Shown: piece by piece, positions 1 to 6,855 of the stretch | Numbering within the stretch: position 1 is the first letter of the stretch | Layout: every line of letters starts with the position of its first letter | Assembly (NCBI GenBank): GCA_031177445.1 | Contig: JAPSGP010000094.1 | Span: forward strand, 1 to 8,820 | DNA from: Acidimicrobiia bacterium | GTDB lineage: Bacteria > Actinomycetota > Acidimicrobiia > IMCC26256 > JACDBD01 | DNA: 8,820 bases | Direction of reading: 5' to 3' | The notes under the pieces: model-generated | Database searches by the model: none | Seen by the model: only the letters and a program-made list of their open reading frames with translations | What the model was told of the DNA's origin: nothing | Program-made: the position numbers and the translations under genes

Positions 1-2065
1 GGGCCTTCTCGATCTCGTCGAGCAGGATGACTGCGTACGGCCGCCGGCGCACCGCCTCGGTGAGCTGGCCGCCCTCCTCGTAACCGACGTAGCCCGGCGG
101 CGCCCCGACCAGGCGCGACACGTTGTGCTTCTCCTGGTACTCCGACATGTCGATGCGCACCATGGCGTGCTCGTCGTCGAAGAGGAAGTCGGCGAGGCTG
201 CGCGCCAGCTCGGTCTTGCCGACACCCGTCGGCCCGAGGAACAGGAACGATCCGATCGGCCGGTGCGGGTCGGACAGGCCGGCGCGCGACCGGCGGATCG
301 CGTTCGCCACCGCCGCCACCGCGTCGTCCTGGCCGATGACCCGGTGGTGCAGCATCTCTTCCATGCGCACGAGCTTCTGCACCTCGCCCTCCATGAGGCG
401 GGCGACGGGGATGCCCGTCCACCGGGAAACGATCTCGGCGACGTCCTCCTCGTCGACCTCTTCCTTCAGCATCTGCTGCTCGCCCTGGAGCTCGTCGAGG
501 CGCGCCGTCTTCTCCTCGATCTCGCGCTCGAGCTCGCGCATGGTCCCGTAACGCAGCTGCGCGGCGCGCTCGAGATCGCCCTCGCGCTCGGCCCGCTCGG
601 CATCGTTGCGGGCGTTCTCGAGCTGCTCCTTGAGGTCGCGTATCTCGGTGATGGCGCGCTTCTCGTTCTCCCAGTGCGCGACCATCGCCGCCCGTCGCTC
701 GCCGAGCTCGGCCAGCTCCTGGTCGATGGCGTCGAGGCGCAACTTCGAGACGTCGTCGGTCTCCTTGGCCAGCGCTGCCTTCTCGATCTCGAGCTGGCGG
801 ATGCGACGCTCCACCACGTCGATCTCGAGCGGCATCGAGTCGATCTCGATGCGCAGCCGCGACGCGGCCTCGTCGACGAGGTCGATCGCCTTGTCCGGCA
901 GCTGCCGGCCGGTCACGTAGCGGTGCGACAGCACCGCTGCGGCCACGAGCGCGGCGTCCTGGATGCGCACACCGTGGTGGACCTCATAGCGCTCCTTGAG
1001 CCCGCGCAGGATCGCGATCGTGTCCTCGACCGACGGCTCGCCGACGTACACCGGTTGGAAGCGGCGCTCGAGGGCGGCGTCCTTCTCGATGTGTTTCCGG
1101 TACTCGTCGAGCGTGGTCGCGCCGACGAGCCGCAGCTCGCCCCGGGCGAGCATGGGCTTGATCATGTTCCCGGCGTCGACCGCGCCTTCCGCGCCGCCGG
1201 CCCCCACGATCGTGTGCAGCTCGTCGATGAAGCTGATGATCTCGCCCTCGGCGTCGGCGATCTCCTTGAGGATGGCCTTGAAGCGCTCCTCGAACTCGCC
1301 TCGGTACTTCGAGCCCGCGACCATCGAGCCGATGTCGAGCGCGATCACGCGCTTGTTTCGCAGCCCCTCGGGCACGTCGCCCTCGACGATTCGGCGGGCG
1401 AGACCTTCGACAATGGCAGTCTTGCCGACGCCGGGCTCGCCGATGAGGACCGGGTTGTTCTTCGTGCGGCGCGACAGCACCTGGATGACGCGCCGGATCT
1501 CCTCGTCGCGGCCGATGACCGGGTCGAGCTTGCCCTTGCGCGCTTCCTCCGTGAGATCGCGCCCGAAGCGCTCGAGCGCCTGGTACTGGTCCTCCGGGTT
1601 CTCGCTCGTCACCCGGTGGCTGCCCCGCACCGTCTTCAGCGCGTCGAGCACGGCGTCGTGAGTGACGCCGAACGCGCGCAGGAAGTCGCCCACGCCTCCG
1701 GCGACCTCGGTCATTGCGAGCAGGATGTGCTCGGTGGAGAGGTAGTCGTCGTCGAGCGCGGCCCGCTGCTGATCTGCGGCTTCAAGGATGCGGAACGCTT
1801 CCGGCGCGAGCTGCGCCTGCTGGCGGGTCGGGCCGTACACCTGGGGGAGCTGCCCCAGCACCTCGTCGACACGGTCGCGCACCGCCTTGGCGGACACGCC
1901 GAGCCGCTCGAGTACCGGCAGGACCACGCTCTCGGGCTGGCCGACGAGCGCCGCGAGCAGGTGCTCGGGCGTCACCTGGCTGTGATTGCGCTCCTGGGCC
2001 AGCGACTGCGCGCCCTGGATCGCCTCACGGGTCTTGAGCGTGAACTTGTTGGGGTCGAGTGGCAT
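1..2065 (-). CDS. clpB: ATP-dependent disaggregase ClpB (Hsp100), 3' end cut off by window edge
   Basis: ClpB is a cytoplasmic hexameric AAA+ machine that threads aggregated proteins through its central pore and works with DnaK/DnaJ/GrpE. From ATG at 2063-2065, 688 complete codons are present of a family length near 860, so about 170 C-terminal residues lie outside the window. Visible in order: Clp N-domain repeats (about 1-150); first ATPase domain with Walker A GEPGVGKT at 209-216, pore-loop KYRG with Tyr254, and Walker B FIDELHT with catalytic Glu282; a long charged coiled-coil middle domain (about 410-530); hinge motif SRWTGIPV near 550; second ATPase domain with Walker A GPTGVGKT at 611-618, pore-loop GYVGYEEGG with Tyr659, and Walker B ILLDEIEKA at the cut. 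The coiled-coil middle domain separates ClpB from ClpA and ClpX. A GAGGG ribosome-binding site (2072-2076) lies 6 bases before the ATG. It follows hspR after an 88-base gap containing a HAIR-like repeat, so it may have its own HspR-controlled promoter as well as read-through. Confidence 0.97.
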   Translation of the reverse strand, partial: MPLDPNKFTLKTREAIQGAQSLAQERNHSQVTPEHLLAALVGQPESVVLPVLERLGVSAKAVRDRVDEVLGQLPQVYGPTRQQAQLAPEAFRILEAADQQRAALDDDYLSTEHILLAMTEVAGGVGDFLRAFGVTHDAVLDALKTVRGSHRVTSENPEDQYQALERFGRDLTEEARKGKLDPVIGRDEEIRRVIQVLSRRTKNNPVLIGEPGVGKTAIVEGLARRIVEGDVPEGLRNKRVIALDIGSMVAGSKYRGEFEERFKAILKEIADAEGEIISFIDELHTIVGAGGAEGAVDAGNMIKPMLARGELRLVGATTLDEYRKHIEKDAALERRFQPVYVGEPSVEDTIAILRGLKERYEVHHGVRIQDAALVAAAVLSHRYVTGRQLPDKAIDLVDEAASRLRIEIDSMPLEIDVVERRIRQLEIEKAALAKETDDVSKLRLDAIDQELAELGERRAAMVAHWENEKRAITEIRDLKEQLENARNDAERAEREGDLERAAQLRYGTMRELEREIEEKTARLDELQGEQQMLKEEVDEEDVAEIVSRWTGIPVARLMEGEVQKLVRMEEMLHHRVIGQDDAVAAVANAIRRSRAGLSDPHRPIGSFLFLGPTGVGKTELARSLADFLFDDEHAMVRIDMSEYQEKHNVSRLVGAPPGYVGYEEGGQLTEAVRRRPYAVILLDEIEKA

Positions 2066-2069
2066 GACG

Positions 2070-2076
2070 CTCCCTC
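2070..2076 (-). promoter_or_regulatory. Ribosome binding site of clpB
   Basis: On the minus strand GAGGGAG precedes the clpB ATG, with 4 to 6 bases between depending on which part pairs. It supports the ATG at 2065 as the start, which also gives the usual ClpB N-terminus (the N-domain begins within the first few residues, reading MPLDPNKFTLKTQEA). Confidence 0.6.
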
Positions 2077-2098
2077 GGCGTGTGGGTTGTCTGCCAAA

Positions 2099-2119
2099 CT
2101 TGACAACGATATTGTCAAC
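2099..2119. promoter_or_regulatory. HAIR-like HspR operator candidate upstream of clpB
   Basis: The gap between hspR and clpB holds CTTGACA, 7 bases, TGTCAAC. At its core is a perfect inverted repeat, TTGACAA (2100-2106), 5 bases, TTGTCAA (2112-2118). The spacing equals the HAIR consensus CTTGAGT-N7-ACTCAAG, but the arms diverge: 9 of 14 arm positions match. A further inverted half-site, GTTGTC, lies at 2086-2091. On the minus strand, TTGACA at 2118-2113 has the exact sequence of a sigma-A type -35 element, so a bound protein would block a promoter using it; no good -10 is seen 16-18 bases downstream. The position directly upstream of clpB, and HspR control of clpB in other actinobacteria, support an operator role. 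Binding by HspR itself is inferred. Confidence 0.6.
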
Positions 2120-2153
2120 TTTATTCCGCCCTCGCTCGGACGGCAGCGGTGGT

Positions 2154-2543
2154 TCAGGTCCGGCGGACCCGGACCACGGCCTTGCTCACCGGCACGAGAT
2201 CGCGGCGGTACTGGCGGTGCACCCGCTTCTCGGTCTCGACGATCTCTCGGCGGGCGTGGGCGAGGCGCTCCTTCAACCGCTCGATCTCCTCGGCCGCCTC
2301 TTCCAGCTCGGCCTCGAGGTCGAGCACCAGGCGGACGCCGGCCAGGCTCACGCCTTCATTGGTGAGCTCCTGGATGCGTTGGAGCAGCTTGATGTCGCGG
2401 TCGGAGTAGCGGCGGCTGCGGCCCTCGGTTCGCTGGGGCTCGATCAACCCCTTGCGCTCGTAGATGCGAAGCGTCTGCGGATGCACGCCCGCGAGCTCGG
2501 CCGCCACCGAGATGATGTAGAGCGCACGCTCCTTCTCGTCCAC
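2154..2543 (-). CDS. hspR: HspR, MerR-family heat-shock repressor
   Basis: HspR represses the dnaK operon and, in many actinobacteria, clpB, by binding HAIR repeats; DnaK acts as its co-repressor in Streptomyces. With the favoured GTG start the protein has 129 residues. The N-terminal MerR helix-turn-helix shows YIISVAAELAGVHPQTLR (9-26) followed by the wing signature YERKGL and GRSRRYS (41-47), all typical of HspR. A leucine- and glutamate-rich coiled coil for dimerisation follows (about 70-110), and the protein ends in a basic tail. A longer reading frame opens at another GTG (2564), overlapping dnaJ by 20 bases. I chose 2543 because GGAGG sits 6 bases before it, nothing like a Shine-Dalgarno precedes 2564, and the shorter N-terminus places the HTH as in known HspR proteins. 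It is the last gene of the dnaK operon, so its product feeds back on its own synthesis. Confidence 0.93.
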   Translation of the reverse strand: MDEKERALYIISVAAELAGVHPQTLRIYERKGLIEPQRTEGRSRRYSDRDIKLLQRIQELTNEGVSLAGVRLVLDLEAELEEAAEEIERLKERLAHARREIVETEKRVHRQYRRDLVPVSKAVVRVRRT

Positions 2544-2544
2544 G

Positions 2545-3699
2545 TCAGACCTCCAAGTGCTCACGTGGGTTCTCGGTGAGCACGTCGCCCAGCGCCTCGA
2601 CCGCCTTGCGCTCGGCGTCGTCGAGCCGCTGGGGCACGACCACGTCGAACGTCACCAGCAGGTCACCGGGCTCACCCGTGCTCGCGGGGATGCCGCGACC
2701 GCGGATCCGCACGGTCTTGCCGCTCTGCGTGCCCGCCGGCACCTTCACCGTGACCGGCTCGCCCAGCGTGGGCACCTTCACCTGGGTCCCGAGCGCGGCT
2801 TCGACGAAGGTGACGGGCACGCGCACGGTCAGGTTCCTCTTGCCGGACCGGCCGAACAGGGGGTGCGGGCGCACGTGCACGACGACGTAGAGGTCGCCTG
2901 GTGGACCGCCGTGGGCGCCGGCGGCCCCTCGGCCGTTCACCCGGATGCGCTGGCCGTCGTCGACGCCCGGTGGGATCCGGACCTTCACGTCGCGACGCCG
3001 ACGCTCGACCCCCCGGCCACCACAGTTGGGGCACGGGTCCTTGATGATCGAGCCCCGGCCACCGCAGCGCGGGCAGACCTGTGAGAACGAGAACGGGCCC
3101 TGGTCGACGAGCACCTCGCCGGTGCCGGCGCACTCGGGGCAGATGTCGGGCGCGGTCCCGGCCTTGGCGCCCGACCCGTGGCACACCGAGCACACCGCGT
3201 CGGCGGTGAAGCTCACGCTGGTGGTGGCGCCGTGCACGGCGTCGAGGAAGTCGAGGTGCAGCTCGGTCTCGAGGTCGGCTCCGCGCTGCGGCCCGCGCGC
3301 CGCGGGACCCCGACCCCGCCCGCGGCGGCCGCGACCGAAGAGGCCGCCGAGCAGGTCGCCCAGGCCGGCCCCTTCGTCGAATTGGAAGGACTGGAACCCG
3401 TCGAAGCCTGGCCCCGCACCACCGAAGCCGCCCGGTCCGAACCTCGCGCCCATGCCGGACGCGACCATCTCGCGGACCTGGTCGTACTCCTGGCGCTTGT
3501 CGGCGTCGCCCAGTACGTCGTACGCGGCCGAGACCTGCTTGAACCGCTCCTCGGCCTCGGTGTTACCGGGGTTGGCGTCGGGATGGTGCTCCTTGGCCAG
3601 CTTGCGATAGGCGCGCGTGATCTCCTTCTCGGACGCCGTCGACGGGACGCCGAGCACCTCGTAGTAGTCGGTGTCGAACCATTCGCGCTGTGGCGCCAT
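2545..3699 (-). CDS. dnaJ: Chaperone protein DnaJ (Hsp40)
   Basis: DnaJ stimulates DnaK ATP hydrolysis and delivers unfolded clients to it in the cytoplasm. The 384 residues form a complete class I (type A) DnaJ. The J-domain covers about 11-76 with the essential HPD at 39-41. A Gly/Phe-rich linker follows (about 82-121), running into an unusually arginine-glycine-rich stretch (122-140). The zinc-binding region has all four CxxCxGxG repeats, starting at Cys170, Cys187, Cys209 and Cys223, with no cysteine missing. The two C-terminal substrate-binding beta domains follow (about 232-360). The ATG start has GGTGG 6 bases upstream (3706-3710). It lies 29 bases after the grpE stop and its stop codon is one base before the favoured hspR start, so it belongs to the dnaK operon. 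It is likely the DnaJ1 type found in this operon; a second dnaJ may exist elsewhere in the genome, as in other actinobacteria. Confidence 0.98.
   Translation of the reverse strand: MAPQREWFDTDYYEVLGVPSTASEKEITRAYRKLAKEHHPDANPGNTEAEERFKQVSAAYDVLGDADKRQEYDQVREMVASGMGARFGPGGFGGAGPGFDGFQSFQFDEGAGLGDLLGGLFGRGRRGRGRGPAARGPQRGADLETELHLDFLDAVHGATTSVSFTADAVCSVCHGSGAKAGTAPDICPECAGTGEVLVDQGPFSFSQVCPRCGGRGSIIKDPCPNCGGRGVERRRRDVKVRIPPGVDDGQRIRVNGRGAAGAHGGPPGDLYVVVHVRPHPLFGRSGKRNLTVRVPVTFVEAALGTQVKVPTLGEPVTVKVPAGTQSGKTVRIRGRGIPASTGEPGDLLVTFDVVVPQRLDDAERKAVEALGDVLTENPREHLEV
2550..2554 (-). promoter_or_regulatory. Ribosome binding site of hspR, inside the dnaJ 3' end
   Basis: GGAGG on the minus strand lies within the last codons of dnaJ, 6 bases before GTG at 2543-2541. 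The dnaJ TGA (2547-2545) falls between this site and the start codon, so ribosomes finishing dnaJ end at the hspR initiation site. This suggests translational coupling and decides the hspR start against the in-frame GTG at 2564. Confidence 0.75.
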
Positions 3700-3728
3700 G
3701 TCAATCCACCCGGCCGCGGCCGCCTCGT

Positions 3729-4331
3729 TTAGCGCGCGACCTTCACCATCGCCGGTCGCAGGACTTTGCCCTTGAAGGTGTAGCCGGTGCGCAGCGTGTC
3801 GACCACGACCGGCTCCCCCTCGCCCTCCTCCTGCATCACCGCTTCGTGCACATTGGGGTCGAATGGCTTTCCGTCGGCCTCGACGCGGGCGAGCCCGGAC
3901 TTCTCGAGCACGCCGAACAGCTCGGCGTAGAGCAGCTCGAAGCCCTTGCGCAGCTTCTCGAGATCGTCGCGGTCGCCGGCACCGCCGTCGACGTCGGGGA
4001 AGCTCGCCAGCGCGAGCTCGAACGAGTCGAGCACCGGGAGCAGCCGCTCGACGAGTCCTTCGGTGGCGCGCTCGACCAGCGCGGTCTGCTCCCTGATCAC
4101 GCGCTTGCGGTAGTTCTCGAAGTCGGCCTGCACCCGGCGCAGCGTCTCGAGGTAGTCGTCGCGTTCGGACGTCAGCGCCTCGAGGTCGCGGGTCACCACC
4201 TCGGCCGCCGCTTCCTCGTCCGACTGCAGCGATCCGTCCACCGCCGAGTCGGTGAACGCGTCGCTCACCGACTCGCGGTCTGATTCTTCGAGGCGCCCGT
4301 CGTCGCCGGGCGCGCCACGCTGATCAGCCAT
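3729..4331 (-). CDS. grpE: Nucleotide exchange factor GrpE
   Basis: GrpE is a cytoplasmic dimer that opens the DnaK nucleotide-binding domain to release ADP and reset the chaperone cycle. The product has 200 residues, a usual length for the family. An acidic, probably disordered N-terminus (about 1-45) leads into the long dimerisation helix with the signature ADFENYRKR (69-77). Then come LLPVLDSFELAL (97-108) and the C-terminal beta domain with KPFDPNVHEAV (155-165) and LRTGYTFKGKVLRPAMVKV (180-198). The ATG lies 3 bases after the dnaK stop. An AAGGG ribosome-binding site sits about 10 bases upstream inside the dnaK 3' end, so translation is probably coupled to dnaK. No anomaly seen. Confidence 0.98.
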   Translation of the reverse strand: MADQRGAPGDDGRLEESDRESVSDAFTDSAVDGSLQSDEEAAAEVVTRDLEALTSERDDYLETLRRVQADFENYRKRVIREQTALVERATEGLVERLLPVLDSFELALASFPDVDGGAGDRDDLEKLRKGFELLYAELFGVLEKSGLARVEADGKPFDPNVHEAVMQEEGEGEPVVVDTLRTGYTFKGKVLRPAMVKVAR

Positions 4332-4334
4332 CGG

Positions 4335-6191
<1,857 letters not shown>

Positions 6192-6199
6192 GAGACTGG

Positions 6200-6205
6200 T
6201 CCTCC
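6200..6205 (-). promoter_or_regulatory. Ribosome binding site of dnaK
   Basis: GGAGGA on the minus strand ends about 8 bases before the dnaK ATG at 6191-6189. It is a near-perfect Shine-Dalgarno site and fixes this ATG as the start. Confidence 0.75.
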
Positions 6206-6233
6206 GTAGGCTGGTGCGATCCTGTTAGGGCCC

Positions 6234-6248
6234 CAAGATAGAATCTTG
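6234..6248. promoter_or_regulatory. Second inverted repeat overlapping the dnaK -10 and one HAIR arm
   Basis: CAAGAT (6234-6239), 3 bases, ATCTTG (6243-6248) form a perfect 6-base-arm inverted repeat. Its right arm shares CTTG with the left arm of the HAIR motif, and its left arm covers the proposed -10 hexamer. The result is three CTTG-type half-sites in a row (6234-6237, 6245-6249, 6261-6265). It may be an auxiliary HspR contact site; an accidental palindrome cannot be excluded. Confidence 0.45.
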
Positions 6249-6264
6249 AGTCCCCCGTTATCAA
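6235..6264 (-). promoter_or_regulatory. dnaK operon promoter
   Basis: On the minus strand, TTGATA (6264-6259) and TATCTT (6240-6235) are separated by 18 bases, a good match to housekeeping-sigma -35 and -10 elements. Transcription would start near 6228, giving a leader of about 36 bases with the GGAGG site. The HAIR repeat occupies the spacer and overlaps the -35, the expected layout for repression by blocking polymerase. No CIRCE element and no GGAAC/GTT-type stress sigma promoter at proper spacing was found, so control by HspR alone is the simplest reading. Confidence 0.65.
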
Positions 6265-6265
6265 G
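6245..6265. promoter_or_regulatory. HAIR operator (HspR binding site) of the dnaK operon
   Basis: CTTGAGT (6245-6251), 7 bases, TATCAAG (6259-6265). This matches the HspR-associated inverted repeat CTTGAGT-N7-ACTCAAG at 12 of 14 arm positions, including the whole left arm and the exact spacing. It overlaps the proposed dnaK promoter about 55-75 bases upstream of the start codon, and the cognate regulator gene hspR lies in the same operon. Confidence 0.85.
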
Positions 6266-6329
6266 TTCCTGCAACCGGCGCCGCCGGGGTTCCATTCCCC
6301 GTTCCCGGGGATTCGGTTGACAATCCCAT
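6266..6329. other. Short GC-rich inverted repeats in the dnaK/cNMP-gene divergent spacer
   Basis: Three small overlapping inverted repeats occupy this part of the 184-base divergent region: CGGGG-N7-CCCCG (6285-6301), TCCCC-N6-GGGGA (6296-6311) and GGGATT-N8-AATCCC (6308-6327). The last encloses a TTGACA hexamer (6317-6322) reading towards the plus-strand gene. None matches a named operator I recognise. No T-run follows them, so they do not look like terminators. Confidence 0.35.
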
Positions 6330-6367
6330 TAGATTCGGCCCAAACCTGCGACGAGCGACCCAGGGGG
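6330..6367 (+). promoter_or_regulatory. Candidate promoter and ribosome binding site of the cNMP-domain gene
   Basis: TAGATT (6330-6335) fits the actinobacterial -10 pattern TANNNT and would start transcription near 6342, about 34 bases before the ATG. GGGGG (6363-6367) is a plausible Shine-Dalgarno site 8 bases before the start. The TTGACA at 6317-6322 is too close to pair with TAGATT as a -35, and no better -10 lies 16-18 bases beyond TTGACA, so the promoter assignment is tentative. Confidence 0.35.
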
Positions 6368-6375
6368 CGGCGCGC

Positions 6376-6801
6376 ATGGCTCGACAGGACGCGTTCATCG
6401 ACCATCTCGCCGAGGTCCCGCTGTTCTCGGCCTGCTCCCGCAAGGAGCTCGGGCTGGTGGCGAAGCGGGCCGAGGCGGTGAAGGTCGACGCCGGGAAGGT
6501 CCTGGTGAGTGAGGGCGCCACTGGCACCGAGTTCTTCGTGATCATCGACGGCAAGGCCCGGGTCGAGCGCCGGGGCCGAAAGGTGGCGACCGTCGGTCCC
6601 GGCGGCTTCTTCGGCGACCTGGCGCTGCTCGACCGGGCGCCCCGCAACGCCACCGTGCTCGCCGAGACCCCGATGGAGCTCCTGGTGCTGGGCCAGCGAG
6701 AGTTCGCCGCCCTCATCGATGAGGTCCCCGGCTTCGCGCACAAGCTGCTGGCGGGCCTGGCGCGCCGCCTCCGCGACGCCGACGCCAAGAGCGTCCAGTA
6801 G
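6376..6801 (+). CDS. Stand-alone cyclic-nucleotide-binding-domain protein
   Basis: This 141-residue protein is essentially one cNMP-binding (CAP_ED) beta-barrel with flanking helices. It has no helix-turn-helix, kinase or channel domain, so it is not a CRP/FNR transcription factor. The N-terminal helices carry the common start 'FIDHLAEVPLFSACSRKEL' (7-25). The barrel includes VLVSEG (42-47) and FFVIIDGKARV (53-63). The phosphate-binding cassette is GGFFGDLALLDRAPRNATV (76-94), with Arg90 positioned to hold the cyclic phosphate. Asp81 stands where cAMP-binding members usually have Glu to contact the ribose, so ligand binding is plausible but unproven. A C-terminal helix closes the domain. The ATG is preceded by a GGGGG site. 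It is divergent from dnaK and 54 bases before an EtfD-like gene. It may regulate by contacting a partner protein; its target is unknown. Confidence 0.9.
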   Translation: MARQDAFIDHLAEVPLFSACSRKELGLVAKRAEAVKVDAGKVLVSEGATGTEFFVIIDGKARVERRGRKVATVGPGGFFGDLALLDRAPRNATVLAETPMELLVLGQREFAALIDEVPGFAHKLLAGLARRLRDADAKSVQ

Positions 6802-6834
6802 CCGCCCCGCTTCTGAACAGCCGAATCGCGCGAC

Positions 6835-6855
6835 CCGGACGGTAGATTCCGGCTA
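6835..6855 (+). promoter_or_regulatory. Candidate leaderless promoter of the EtfD-like gene
   Basis: TAGATT (6843-6848) fits TANNNT and lies 7 bases before the GTG at 6856, which would place the transcription start at or next to the first base of the start codon. No Shine-Dalgarno sequence precedes the GTG, as expected for the leaderless transcripts common in actinobacteria. No clear -35 is seen. A small inverted repeat, CCGGA-N8-TCCGG (6835-6852), brackets the hexamer. Confidence 0.45.

Noticed and set aside
2099..2127. Stress-sigma (SigH/SigR type GGAAT...GTT) promoter for clpB
   Set aside because: GGAATA is present on the minus strand at 2127-2122, but no GTT follows at the needed 16-19 base spacing; an 18-base spacer from GGAAT gives GTC.
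125..2365. 746-codon open frame on the plus strand
   Set aside because: It lies antisense to clpB, the operator gap and hspR. The conserved ClpB and HspR motifs on the other strand prove the coding direction. Long antisense open frames are expected in such GC-rich DNA, and the translation is repetitive Leu/Val/Asp/His/Arg without a domain.
6245..6269. Stress-sigma promoter (GGAAC on the minus strand at 6269-6265) for dnaK
   Set aside because: No GTT lies about 18 bases downstream, while a TTGATA/TATCTT pair at 18 bases fits a housekeeping promoter.
6192..6375. CIRCE element (HrcA operator)
   Set aside because: No TTAGCACTC/GAGTGCTAA arms are present in this region; the HAIR repeat explains heat-shock control.
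6376..6801. CRP/FNR-type transcription factor
   Set aside because: The protein ends right after the cNMP domain at 141 residues, with no helix-turn-helix.
6802..6855. Terminator between the cNMP-domain gene and the EtfD-like gene
   Set aside because: The only inverted repeat (CCGGA-N8-TCCGG) is weak, has no T-run, and brackets a -10-like hexamer, so a terminator cannot be supported.
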